In this document: positions 28,370-36,695 of the stretch, piece after piece | How positions within the stretch are numbered: position 1 is the stretch's first letter | Layout of the letters: each line of letters opens with the position of its first letter | Assembly: GCF_018388445.1 (NCBI RefSeq) | Contig: NZ_CP074405.1 | Span: 2,170,001 to 2,234,000 of the forward strand | Source of the DNA: Cellulomonas wangleii | GTDB lineage: Bacteria > Actinomycetota > Actinomycetes > Actinomycetales > Cellulomonadaceae | Length of the DNA stretch: 64,000 nucleotides | Direction of reading: 5' to 3' | Translations under genes and position numbers: made by a program | Notes under the pieces: generated by a model | The model's database searches: none | Seen by the model: only the letters and a program-made list of their open reading frames with translations | What the model was told of the DNA's origin: nothing

Positions 28370-28978
28370 TCAGGACGGGTCGTCGCCCCGGCTGAGCGCG
28401 TCCCAGTCGGATCGCTCGTCGACCGCGCCGCTCGCGTTGCGGTCGGCACGACCCGGTCCGGGCCGCTCGTGGCGCTGGGAGCGCTGGTCCCACCCGCCGG
28501 GTGCGCGTGCGAGGGCCACCGCCAGCGCCAGCACCGCGGCGCCGACCACCAGCGCCACCACCGGCCAGGCGGTCGACGAGGCCACCGGGTCGGCCGCCGC
28601 GACGCCGGTCGCGTCGGCGACCGCGGCGACGACGGCGCCCGCCGGGTCCCGCAGGACGCCCACGGCACCGGCGACGACGAGCACCCCGGCCGCGGCGCTC
28701 ACCCCCGCGACGACCCACCGGCCCACCCGTCCGACCAGCGCGAGGGCGCCGGCCGCGGCCAGCAGCACCAGCGCGGCCGCCGGCGCCTGCGGTGCCGCCC
28801 GGGAGCCCGCGACGGCGACCTCGACGGTGCCCTCGAGGGCGCTGCGACCCTCGCCGTGCACCCAGGTGGGCACCGACACCAGGCCGACGAGGCCCGCGGC
28901 GCCCAGCAGCAGCACGACCCAGCGGCCGCGGCGTGCCCGCGCACCGGGTCCCGGGGCGGGTGCCGGCGCCGCCGTCAC
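28370..28978 (-). CDS. Trp biosynthesis-associated membrane protein (TIGR02234 family)
   Basis: A 202-residue membrane protein with about four spans (RRGRWVVLLLGAAGLVGL, APAAALVLLAAAGALALV, VVAGVSAAAGVLVVAG and VVALVVGAAVLALAVAL) and a charged C-terminal tail. Size, topology and position directly after trpE identify it as the actinobacterial family conserved in trp operons. Its role is not established. The GTG start overlaps the trpE stop by 4 nt. Confidence 0.85.
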   Translation of the reverse strand: MTAAPAPAPGPGARARRGRWVVLLLGAAGLVGLVSVPTWVHGEGRSALEGTVEVAVAGSRAAPQAPAAALVLLAAAGALALVGRVGRWVVAGVSAAAGVLVVAGAVGVLRDPAGAVVAAVADATGVAAADPVASSTAWPVVALVVGAAVLALAVALARAPGGWDQRSQRHERPGPGRADRNASGAVDERSDWDALSRGDDPS

Positions 28979-30552
28979 GGCGTGGCGCGGCGCAGCCGCG
29001 CCGCGAGCTGGATCGCACGCACGGCGGCCGCCGCCTTGTTCCGCGACTCCTCGTACTCCAGCGCCGGCACGGAGTCGGCCACGATGCCACCGCCCGCCTG
29101 GACGCTGGCGCGTCCGTCGCGGAGCAGGGCGGTGCGGATCGCGATCGCCATGTCCATGTCGCCGGCGAAGTCGAAGTAGCCCACGGTGCCGCCGTACACG
29201 CCGCGCCGGGCGGGCTCGAGCTCGTCGATCAGCTCGATCGCGCGCGGCTTCGGTGCGCCGGACAGCGTCCCGGCGGGGAACGTCGCGACGAGCGTCTGCA
29301 GCGCGGTGGCACCGGCGCGCAACCGGCCGACCACCGTCGAGCAGATGTGCATGATGTGCGAGAACCGGCGCACGGCCATGAACTCGACGACCTCGACGCT
29401 CGTCGGCTCGCAGACCTTGACCATGTCGTTGCGGGACAGGTCGACCAGCATGATGTGCTCCGCCCGCTCCTTCGGGTCGGCCAGCACCTCGTCAGCGAGG
29501 GCCCGGTCCTCCTCGGGCGTCGCGCCACGCGGACGCGACCCGGCGATCGGGAACGTCGTGACGTGACCGTCGCTGACCTTCACCAGCGTCTCGGGGCTCG
29601 AACCGACCACCGCGAAGTCCCGCCCGTCCGCGTCCTGCAACGCGAGCAGGTACATGTACGGGCTGGGGTTGACGGTGCGCAGCACGCGGTACACGTCCAC
29701 GGGCTCGGCCGGGCAGTCCAGGTCGAGGCGCTGCGAGAGGACGACCTGGAAGACGTCGCCGTCCCGGATGGCCTCCTGCCCGCGCCGGACCTGCTCCTCG
29801 AACTCCTCGCGCGTGCTGCGGAACTCCAGCACGGGCACGGGGGCCTCGGGGTCGAGCACGGCGGGCGCCGGCGGTGCGGGCCGCCCCAGAGCCGCCTGCA
29901 TCGCGTCCAGCCGACCCACCGCGTCGGCGTAGGCCTCGTCCACACGCTCGTCCGTGGCGTCGAAGTTGATGGCGTTCGCCACGAGCCACACCGACCCGTC
30001 GACGTGGTCGACGGCGGCGACGTCCGACGCCAGCACGAGCGTCACCTCCGGGACGTCCAGCTCCTCCGGCGCCCGCCGCGGCAGCGTCGGCTCCCAGTGG
30101 TGCACGACGTCCCACCCGAGCACGCCGACCAGCCCACCCGTCAGCGGCGGCAGCCCGCCGACCCGCGGCGTGTGCAGCACGTCCAGCGTGCGGCCCAGCA
30201 CGTCGAGCACGTCGCCCTCGGTCGGCACGCCCACCGGGACGTCACCGGACCAGCACGCCCGCCCGTCGCGGACGGACAGGGTCGCGCGCGAGGACACGCC
30301 GACGAACGACCAGCGCCCCCAGGTGCCGTCGGACTCGGCCGACTCCAGCACGAACGTGCCGGGCCGCCCGGCCGCCAGGGTGCGGTACAGCCCGACGGGC
30401 GTGACGTCGTCGGCCAGCAGCCGGCGCACCACCGGCACGACGCGGCGGTCCGCCGCGAGCGCGCGGAAGTCCTCCGGCGACGGCCACGTCGCACCCCAGG
30501 GCAGGTCCGTGGGGGTCGCGCGCGGCGCGGCGGAGACGGACGGCTGGGTCAC
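28975..30552 (-). CDS. trpE: Anthranilate synthase component I
   Basis: A 525-residue chorismate-using enzyme that commits flux to tryptophan. The N-terminal regulatory domain includes [15 protein letters not shown] and [10 protein letters not shown], a region that in TrpE carries the Trp feedback site. The catalytic domain shows [65 protein letters not shown] and [14 protein letters not shown]. No glutaminase (trpG) is in the window, so it must be encoded elsewhere. The GTG start overlaps the hisI stop (GTGA), linking tryptophan and histidine genes. Confidence 0.96.
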   Translation of the reverse strand: MTQPSVSAAPRATPTDLPWGATWPSPEDFRALAADRRVVPVVRRLLADDVTPVGLYRTLAAGRPGTFVLESAESDGTWGRWSFVGVSSRATLSVRDGRACWSGDVPVGVPTEGDVLDVLGRTLDVLHTPRVGGLPPLTGGLVGVLGWDVVHHWEPTLPRRAPEELDVPEVTLVLASDVAAVDHVDGSVWLVANAINFDATDERVDEAYADAVGRLDAMQAALGRPAPPAPAVLDPEAPVPVLEFRSTREEFEEQVRRGQEAIRDGDVFQVVLSQRLDLDCPAEPVDVYRVLRTVNPSPYMYLLALQDADGRDFAVVGSSPETLVKVSDGHVTTFPIAGSRPRGATPEEDRALADEVLADPKERAEHIMLVDLSRNDMVKVCEPTSVEVVEFMAVRRFSHIMHICSTVVGRLRAGATALQTLVATFPAGTLSGAPKPRAIELIDELEPARRGVYGGTVGYFDFAGDMDMAIAIRTALLRDGRASVQAGGGIVADSVPALEYEESRNKAAAAVRAIQLAARLRRATP

Positions 30553-31034
30553 GGCTGGGCTCCTCGGAGGGTGGCGGTGTCGTCGCCGACGGTCGGCAGG
30601 GACGGCTCCACGGTGCCCGGCGTCGCCGTGGTGACGGGCGTCGTGGTGACGGGCAGCGGGCCGCCCGCCTCGAAGCAGGTGCGCGTCCCGGTGTGGCAGG
30701 CGACGCCCACCTGGTCGACGGTGACGAGCAGCGCGTCGCCGTCGCAGTCCAGGGCCACGCCGCGCACGTGCTGCACGTGCCCGGACGTGTCGCCCTTGCG
30801 CCAGTACTCCCGGCGCGACCGGCTCCAGAACGTGACCCGTCCCGTCGTGAGCGTGCGGTGCAGCGCCTCGTCGTCCATCCAGCCGAGCATGAGCACCTCG
30901 CGGGTGTCGTGCTGCTGGACGATCGCGGCGACGAGCCCGGCGTCGTCACGGCGCAGCCGCGCGGCGACGGCAGGGTCGAGGTCGCTGCGCGTGACGCGGC
31001 CGTCGGACGTGGTGGTCGGGGGGTTCTGCGGCAC
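30549..31034 (-). CDS. hisI: Phosphoribosyl-AMP cyclohydrolase
   Basis: A 161-residue enzyme of histidine biosynthesis (third step). It shows [35 protein letters not shown] and the metal-binding [11 protein letters not shown] and [11 protein letters not shown]. The core ends near residue 122; a Thr/Pro/Val-rich tail of about 35 residues is extra for the family. The GTG at 31034 is preceded by AGGA (and by a CAGGAT hexamer 6 nt upstream), so it may be leadered or leaderless. The fused HisE domain of some bacteria is absent. hisF lies 8 kb away, beyond the island. Confidence 0.94.
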   Translation of the reverse strand: MPQNPPTTTSDGRVTRSDLDPAVAARLRRDDAGLVAAIVQQHDTREVLMLGWMDDEALHRTLTTGRVTFWSRSRREYWRKGDTSGHVQHVRGVALDCDGDALLVTVDQVGVACHTGTRTCFEAGGPLPVTTTPVTTATPGTVEPSLPTVGDDTATLRGAQP

Positions 31035-31105
31035 GTGCCGATCCTGCCACGCGCCGCGGGGCCGCCGGCGACGTGTCCGTGCCCTGCCGCGGCGCGGCGC
31101 CGGGG

Positions 31106-31765
31106 TCAGCGGGTCTGCGAGACCCAGGCCGCGTGCATCGCCGCGTAGTGGCCGCGCCGGGCGAGCAGCTCGGGGTGCGTCCCGACCTCGACCACGCGGC
31201 CCGCGTGCACGACGACCACGAGGTCCGCCGCCTCGGCGGTGGACAGCCGGTGCGCGATGGTCAGCGTCGTGCGCCCGCGCGAGAGCTCGCGCAGCGCCCG
31301 GGCGATGCGCACCTCGGCGACGGGGTCGACCGCCGACGTCGCCTCGTCGAGCAGGAGCAGGTCGCCGTCGGCGAGGCGGGCGCGGGCGAGGGCCACCAGC
31401 TGACGCTCCCCCGCCGAGAACAGCTCGCCCCGCTGCCCCACCGGCGTGCCCGTGCTCGGTCTGCTGCTGGCACGCGCCGGGGTCGAGGTGACGGTCCTGG
31501 AGAAGCACGCCGACTTCCTGCGTGACTTTCGCGGCGCCGACGCGCTGCCGTCTCACGGGTCCGACGCCCGTGATGTCGACCGGCCGCGTCCGCAGGACGG
31601 GCGGACCACCGGGGTAGGCGTAGCCGACGTGGTCGAACGTCACGGCCGCGGGGCCGCGTGGGCTGGGCACGGCGTCCGCGCCCGGCTCGGGCACGTCGAC
31701 CGGCGTCTCGAGGACGCCCAGCACGTGGCGCCACCCGGCGACGGCGTTCTGCAGCTCGTTGAGGA
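31106..31765 (-). pseudogene. Broken partial copy of the ABC exporter gene at 34851-36695
   Basis: Two blocks are near-identical to the intact gene. 31106-31451 matches 34851-35196 (about 346 nt from the stop codon inward), and 31592-31765 matches 35564-35737 (174 nt). I see only a few substitutions in each. The 367 nt that should lie between are replaced by 140 unrelated nt. The first block still reads as a 111-residue C-terminal ATPase fragment ([38 protein letters not shown]) but lacks Walker A and any membrane domain. High identity points to a recent duplication. The stop codon marks the left edge of the homology. Confidence 0.88.
31452..31542 (+). pseudogene. Short FAD-dependent monooxygenase-like N-terminal fragment
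   Basis: On the plus strand this stretch reads [19 protein letters not shown] then ADFLRDFRG. That is the segment after the Rossmann glycines in PHBH-type FAD monooxygenases, with the adenine-ribose acidic residue (Glu in VLEKH) and the following conserved Asp-Phe-Arg. The glycine motif before it and everything after about 30 codons are missing. It is spliced into the ABC pseudogene in the opposite orientation, so a third gene contributed to this junction. Confidence 0.65.
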
Positions 31766-32061
31766 CACTCGAACGGCGCCAACGACGACGCGCTGACCTG
31801 TGGCGACGCCACGCGCCTGCCATGTCGACGCCCAACGGAATGGCGCCAGGTAGTGCACGCGTACGGGGCGACACTTACACCCGCTCGCGTGGCACTAGCG
31901 GTCGGCTCCGTCGGGTTCCCGTCCGGTTTCCGTCGGGCCCCTAGGGCTCCGTGACGAGCCGCAACCGCCGAAGACGTCCACGCACCACAGAACGTCTGTC
32001 CTATCGAACTGGGCCGTTCCATCGTCAAGGGTGCTGCCGGGGGTGTCCTGAAGGCCGGTTT
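31766..32061. other. Unassigned 296-nt segment at the island's left side
   Basis: No gene, tRNA or clear att-type repeat was recognised. The homology to the exporter gene stops at 31765. The remainder has short imperfect repeats (GTCGGGTTCCCGTCCGG and TTTCCGTCGGGCCCCT near 31910-31945) that could be debris of an insertion. Confidence 0.4.
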
Positions 32062-32748
32062 TCAACCGCCGCTCGGGGCGCCAAGTCGCCGACGCACCGC
32101 CGGCAACACCAACACCCACACCGAGGCCAGGACAGCGGCCCACAAGCACCCAGCGGAAACGTACGCTAGCGCGGCCCCGACCCCGGCGGCGCCCTGGAAG
32201 ACTGGTTCGGCGAGGACCTGGACACTCAGGACCGCGTCTTTGAGGTCGGTGACTCGAATGATCGTGTACGTCACGCCGGCGGCGCTTGCGGCCATTGCGG
32301 CGCCGAACCACGACCTCCAGCGAGGAAGCAGAATCGCGGCGGCGGCGAGCGCGAGCGCGGCCGCGATCGAGAGTCCCAGCACCCATTCAGCTGTGGTGCC
32401 CTGCGCCAGACTGAAGACAATCGGGTCACTCGGCGCGTCCGGGTCGGAGACCGTTCCAGTAATCGACGTGAACGTCATGAAGTAGCCGGACGACGCGATA
32501 ACAGCGCCGAGCGCACCGACGACCGGACCGAACAGACCGACCTTCCCCGTCACGGGCCGCGTCGGCACGGACGGCACTGGTTCGCCGACGGCGATCACGA
32601 TGGCTTCGTGGGGTAGCGGGACTGCGCCTTCGGGAGACGGGTACGCGCGGACGTGGGTCGTCCAGGTCTGGCCGTCCCACCAGCGCTGACCGACTTGTCC
32701 GCTTGGGTCCGTGTACCAGCCGGCCGGGGTCCGCATCGGAGTACTCAC
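32062..32748 (-). CDS. DUF2510-domain membrane protein
   Basis: A 228-residue protein. The N-terminal DUF2510 motif is PAGWYTDPSGQVGQRWWDG followed by QTWTTHVR (about residues 9-35). After a Pro-rich linker come about four membrane spans: LFGPVVGALGAVIASSGYF, VLGLSIAAALALAAAAILL, FGAAMAASAAGVTYTIIRV and LAYVSAGCLWAAVLASVWVLV. DUF2510 domains sit at the cytoplasmic start of many actinobacterial membrane proteins; the role is unknown. GTG at 32748 or ATG at 32736 could start it. Codon use is somewhat less GC-rich than in the flanking housekeeping genes, as in the rest of the island. Confidence 0.75.
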   Translation of the reverse strand: MSTPMRTPAGWYTDPSGQVGQRWWDGQTWTTHVRAYPSPEGAVPLPHEAIVIAVGEPVPSVPTRPVTGKVGLFGPVVGALGAVIASSGYFMTFTSITGTVSDPDAPSDPIVFSLAQGTTAEWVLGLSIAAALALAAAAILLPRWRSWFGAAMAASAAGVTYTIIRVTDLKDAVLSVQVLAEPVFQGAAGVGAALAYVSAGCLWAAVLASVWVLVLPAVRRRLGAPSGG

Positions 32749-32849
32749 GCTGCTCAGTCGGCATGACCGACCTGCACCTTGATGGCCGGACGCAAGGTGG
32801 CGCGTCAGCCGCACTCGCGGCGATGAGCAACTGCTCCAGCACTGCAGAC

Positions 32850-33193
32850 CCCAACCGTGGACCCCACGGCCGAGGGCGAAGCGCCGGGAGTAAACCTCGG
32901 TGACGAACGCGGGCGTAGAACGAGCCGGAGAACGTGCGGCAGTACTTGATGTCCGCGACCCACAGCTGGTCCGGCGCGGTCGCGACGAAATGGCGTTGCT
33001 TCAGGTCGGGCAGGGTATCCGGGCCGATGCCAGGGATCGTGGTGCGGGGTCCCTTCGCGCGGGTGATCCCGCGCAGCCCGGCCGCGCGCATCAGCCGGTG
33101 CACCGTGCACCGTGCAACCCCGTGCCCTTCGCGAACCAGCTCGGCGCGGACCTCGCTGACCCCGTAGAGGCCGCAGTTCGCGGCGTGCCGTCA
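32850..33193 (-). pseudogene. IS3-family transposase (OrfB) remnant
   Basis: In one frame from 33193 the sequence reads HAANCGLYGVSEVRAELV, ARCTVHRLMRAAGLRG and DQLWVADIKYCRTFSG, the HTH-to-DDE transition of IS3-family OrfB with the first catalytic Asp in WVADI. Around 32905 a frameshift moves the continuing homology (FVTEVYSRRFALG) to another frame. An in-frame TGA precedes the segment, and the rest of the transposase and its inverted repeats are gone. It is non-functional debris, possibly of the element that brought in or rearranged the island. Confidence 0.8.
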
Positions 33194-33325
33194 GGGATCG
33201 CCCCCACGTTCGCCGCCCAGCGCCCTCGTGGGCGCGGGTCGGGAGCACCTGCCCCACCTGAGATCACCGCCGCGCGTCGCTCGTGATGGACGCGGGTCGT
33301 CCCAGCGCCGGTACAGCGGGCTGGT

Positions 33326-33550
33326 CTATCCCAAGTCCGCGGGGGCGGAGCGGGGTCGAGGGGCTCGCACGTGATCGACCGGGAGCGGTCCGCGCTCGTG
33401 CTCCAACTGACGGTCGAGGCGCCGGACCACTTCGGCGAGCTGCATCAGGTAGGGCAACTCGGGATCGCGTGGATCGTCGGCCGTGACCTCCACGGAGATC
33501 TCGCTGGGCTCCTGGGCGCGGGTGCGCCAAAGGCGAGTCATCCGAGTCAT
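33326..33550 (-). CDS. Small protein of unknown function, coupled to a single-TM gene
   Basis: A 74-residue charged protein whose ATG overlaps the stop of the 118-residue gene upstream (ATGA). The middle (LPYLMQLAEVVRRLDRQLEHE) is predicted helical; the C-terminus is Pro/Arg-rich. No domain is recognised. The coupling is the best evidence that it is real. The stretch 33194-33325 beyond it shows nothing definite. Confidence 0.5.
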   Translation of the reverse strand: MTRMTRLWRTRAQEPSEISVEVTADDPRDPELPYLMQLAEVVRRLDRQLEHERGPLPVDHVRAPRPRSAPADLG

Positions 33551-33903
33551 GGCCTCCCCCTCCGCGTGAGTAGGAACCGGAGAATCGTGGCTGCAAGCAC
33601 TTCGCGCTCGAACCTGGTCTTGGCCTCAGCTTCGAGGGCCCTCGCGACCATCGTTGCACGCGGGAGATCTAGTGTCGCCATCTCGTCCTGCATCCAGTTG
33701 AACATGGTCCACCAGCGCTCACGAGCCTGTAGCTCCCGTGCTGCAGCCGTGTTCCTGTTGGCGGTGTGCCTGGCGGCCAGGTAGGCAACGAAGGCGGCGG
33801 CGACCGCCAGGACGCCGGCGAAGCCGGATGACTGCAGGAAGTCAGCCAGCCAGGCTTCTGTCCAGATCGGTTCCGTTGCGGCTTCGGTTGTAGCGGCGGG
33901 CAT
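33547..33903 (-). CDS. Single-span membrane protein of unknown function
   Basis: A 118-residue protein with a short N-terminal region, one membrane span (FAGVLAVAAAFVAYLAARH, about residues 27-45) and a helical, charged cytoplasmic part (ARELQARERWWTMFNWMQDE, RALEAEAKTRFEREVLAA). The ATG at 33903 has GGAG 5 nt upstream and is preferred over an ATG 51 nt earlier. I do not recognise the family. Base composition is lower in GC than the flanking chromosome. With the coupled 74-residue gene it looks like a small accessory operon. Confidence 0.6.
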   Translation of the reverse strand: MPAATTEAATEPIWTEAWLADFLQSSGFAGVLAVAAAFVAYLAARHTANRNTAAARELQARERWWTMFNWMQDEMATLDLPRATMVARALEAEAKTRFEREVLAATILRFLLTRRGRP

Positions 33904-34548
33904 GTCGGCTCCAGAGTTGCGCCAGTCGCGTCGTTGCGTGTCACGTGAGGTCACGGAACGCGCGCACTGTCTAGCAGGAACGGCAAGGCAGGGTCGAACA
34001 CTCCTGCGACTCGGGACGTGTGGCTATCCACCGCAGAACATGCCGGACAGCCGTCAGCGTGCCTGCGCTACTCAAGCCCGCGTGCATCGTGGCGGCCGCT
34101 CGCCGCGCGCCACCACGTCTCGGCGCGCGCCTGCCTCAACGGGGCGCCCAGGTCCCGGGCCCGTCGACTATGGGTCAATGCGACCCGGTGAGACTCCAGG
34201 CGTCAGAGTTCGACACCCACGGGTGATCGACTGCCGGGCGACACCTGGTAACCCCGACAGCCCCAGCCGCCACGACGCCTGTCATAGGAGTGCACCTACG
34301 TCTTCCAGCAGGTGGAAGTCGGCGGGCACGCCTGGCGCTCACAACCTCAGCGCCGCAGCGGCGTGGCACCTCTCATCTCGATGGTGACGGGTGCAGTCGA
34401 CGTCTGGCGCGTTCCGTGGGCGGGCGGGCACGTCGCATGGCGGGGGCTACTGGAGCACCTCGCCGACGTGGGACCGGCGGAGTAACGCACTGGCAGGACC
34501 AGAACCTCTCGTTGCTGCTTCCGAGGCTCCTAGCCGCTAGCCATCCAC
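33904..34548. other. 645-nt stretch without a recognisable gene
   Basis: Several frames are open but give Arg/Pro/Ala-rich products with no motif and no ribosome site. No tRNA or hairpin pair stands out beyond a small GGCTCCTAGCCGCTAGCC repeat near 34529. It is probably degraded mobile or accessory DNA. Confidence 0.4.
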
Positions 34549-34731
34549 TCAACGGTGCTTGCCCTTCGGGCTCTCTCGGACCTCCTTGTCGAGGCGGTCG
34601 CGGGCGGCGACCAGCCGTGCCCGGTCGCAGTTCGGCAGCCGTGCGCTGGCCGAGGACTTCCGCGTGAGGGACACGGTGTTGCGGAACTGCTGGAGCATCC
34701 CACCGTTCTCTCGCGCGCTGCCAGAGGCCAT
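34549..34731 (-). CDS. 60-residue protein of unknown function
   Basis: The ATG at 34731 has a textbook AGGGGAGG 6 nt upstream, rare strength for this window. The product is basic and helical (RARLVAARDRLDKEVRES) and ends in KGKHR. No family is recognised. It may be a genuine small accessory protein or the surviving 5' end of a larger gene. Confidence 0.5.
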   Translation of the reverse strand: MASGSARENGGMLQQFRNTVSLTRKSSASARLPNCDRARLVAARDRLDKEVRESPKGKHR

Positions 34732-34850
34732 CAGGCGCCTCCCCTCCGGGCCGTCGCGGGTTGGTCACCTGTGGGACGCACGGTCCACGTCGTCGATTTC
34801 CGGATGATGGTCGCATACCGCCACTCGACGGAGGGACCATATCGCGTGCG

Positions 34851-36695
34851 TCAGCGGGTCTGCGAGACCCAGGCCGCGTGCATCGCCGCGTAGTGACCGC
34901 GCCGGGCGAGCAGCTCGGGGTGCGTCCCGACCTCGACCACGCGGCCCGCGTGCACGACGACCACGAGGTCCGCCGCCTCGGCGGTGGACAGCCGGTGCGC
35001 GATGGTCAGCGTCGTGCGCCCGCGGGAGAGCTCGCGCAGCGCCCGGGCGATGCGCACCTCGGCGACGGGGTCGACCGCCGACGTCGCCTCGTCGAGCAGG
35101 AGCAGGTCGCCGTCGGCGAGGCGGGCGCGGGCGAGGGCCACCAGCTGACGCTCCCCCGCCGAGAACAGCTCGCCCCGCTGCCCCACCGGCGTGCCCAGCC
35201 CGGCCGGCAGCTCGTCGACCCAGGCGTCCAGGCCCAGCTCGTCGACGACCTGCCGCACGCGCGCGAGCGTGGACGCGTCGAGCTCGGCCGTGCCGTCCGC
35301 GGCACGCGGGACGTCCCGCAGCCCGTAGGCCACGTTCTGCGCCAGCGTCGCGTCGAACAGGAACCCCTCCTGCGGGACGAGCACCACCCGGCGTCGCAGG
35401 TCGGCCGAGGCGACCCGGCGCAGGTCGACGCCGTCGAGCAGCACCGCGCCCGTCGTCGGGTCCATGAACCGTGCGACGAGCTTGGCCAGCGTGGTCTTGC
35501 CCGAGCCCGTCGCGCCGACGACCGCCACGGACGTGCCGGCAGCGACGTGCAGGTCCACGTCCTGCAGGACGGGCGGACCACCGGGGTAGGCGTAGCCGAC
35601 GTGGTCGAACGTCACGGCCGCGGGGCCGCGCGGGCTGGGCACGGCGTCCGCGCCCGGCTCGGGCACGTCGACCGGCGTCTCGAGGACGCCCAGCACGCGG
35701 CGCCACCCGGCGACGGCGTTCTGCAGCTCGTTGAGGATCTCGGTGGCCATCTGCACGGGCCCCGTGAACAGCTGCACCAGGAAGAGGAACGCCAGGACAC
35801 GCCCGACGCTGAGCTCGCCGGCCACCCCGAGCCACGTGCCGGCGACCACGACCACCGCGAGCACGAGGTTGGCGACCAGCACCCCGGAGGAGAAGACGAC
35901 CGACACCAGGTTCTGCGCGCGCACCATCGCCCGGCGGGTCCCGGCCACCGCGGCGTCGATGCGGCGCTGCGTGCGGGCCGTGACGCCGTAGGCCCGGATG
36001 GTCTCGGCGCCGACGACGGCCTCGGACACCGCCCCGAGCATGGCGCCGTACTCCTGGCGGACCGCCGCGTAGCGGGCGTTCACCCCGCGCTGCATGCGCG
36101 GCAGCACCACGAGCAGAGGGATGAAGCACGCCCACACCAGGAGCGTCAGCTGCCACGAGTAGACGGCCATGAGGGTCGTGGCCACGAGGATCTGCAGCAC
36201 CGAGACGAGCAGCATGATGCCGCCCCACTGCACGAACATCGAGACGGTGTCGACGTCGGACGTCACGCGGGACACCAGGGAGCCGCGGCGCTCGGTGCTC
36301 TGCGTGAGCAGCGAGAGGTCGTGCACGTGCCGGAAGGCGCGGGTCCGCAGCGTGAGCAGCCCGGACTCGCTCGACCGGAAGAGCCGCACGTTGACCAGCG
36401 CCGAGCACGCCGCGCCCACCGCCAGCCCGATCGCCGCCAGGCCGACCAGCACGGCAGCACGCTGCACGTCCACGCCGCCCGGCGCGAGGATCGCCGTGTC
36501 GACGGTCTGCTGGACGGTGATCGGGACGAGCACCCGCGCGGTGGCCGCCAGCACGGCCAGGCCGAGCGTGACGGTCAGGCCGTCGAGCAGCTCGGGCGAC
36601 ACCTGCGTCGCGCGGCGCAGGGTCGCCCACACGCCGAGCGTGCTCGCGGGTGCCATCCGCGCGTCCGTGCGCTGCGGCTCCGTGGTCGCGTTCAC
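34851..36695 (-). CDS. ABC exporter subunit (permease-ATPase), catalytic-Glu partner
   Basis: A 614-residue half-transporter with six predicted N-terminal spans and a C-terminal ATPase: Walker A VVGATGSGKTTLAKLV, signature FSAGERQ (degenerate, not LSGGQ), Walker [13 protein letters not shown] with the catalytic Glu, and switch His in LTIAHRLST. The GTG at 36695 overlaps the stop of the upstream half-transporter by 4 nt, so the pair forms a heterodimer. The substrate is unknown; such pairs export lipids, peptides or drugs. The last 890 nt of this gene is the source of the broken duplicate at 31106-31765. Its 3' end abuts the island. Confidence 0.93.
   Translation of the reverse strand: MNATTEPQRTDARMAPASTLGVWATLRRATQVSPELLDGLTVTLGLAVLAATARVLVPITVQQTVDTAILAPGGVDVQRAAVLVGLAAIGLAVGAACSALVNVRLFRSSESGLLTLRTRAFRHVHDLSLLTQSTERRGSLVSRVTSDVDTVSMFVQWGGIMLLVSVLQILVATTLMAVYSWQLTLLVWACFIPLLVVLPRMQRGVNARYAAVRQEYGAMLGAVSEAVVGAETIRAYGVTARTQRRIDAAVAGTRRAMVRAQNLVSVVFSSGVLVANLVLAVVVVAGTWLGVAGELSVGRVLAFLFLVQLFTGPVQMATEILNELQNAVAGWRRVLGVLETPVDVPEPGADAVPSPRGPAAVTFDHVGYAYPGGPPVLQDVDLHVAAGTSVAVVGATGSGKTTLAKLVARFMDPTTGAVLLDGVDLRRVASADLRRRVVLVPQEGFLFDATLAQNVAYGLRDVPRAADGTAELDASTLARVRQVVDELGLDAWVDELPAGLGTPVGQRGELFSAGERQLVALARARLADGDLLLLDEATSAVDPVAEVRIARALRELSRGRTTLTIAHRLSTAEAADLVVVVHAGRVVEVGTHPELLARRGHYAAMHAAWVSQTR

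Noticed and set aside
31106..31441. The 111-residue ABC ATPase fragment as a functional small gene
   Set aside because: It lacks Walker A, has no initiation signal, and is a near-exact copy of the C-terminus of the intact exporter gene.
33902..34840. Several open frames of 110-160 codons in the island gap on both strands
   Set aside because: Arg/Pro-rich products without motifs, ribosome sites or coupling; only the 60-residue ORF at 34549-34731 has initiation evidence.
32062..34850. The island as an integrative element with tRNA att sites
   Set aside because: No integrase, no tRNA gene and no matching att repeats were found; the only flanking repeats are exporter gene copies, so homologous or IS-linked rearrangement fits better.
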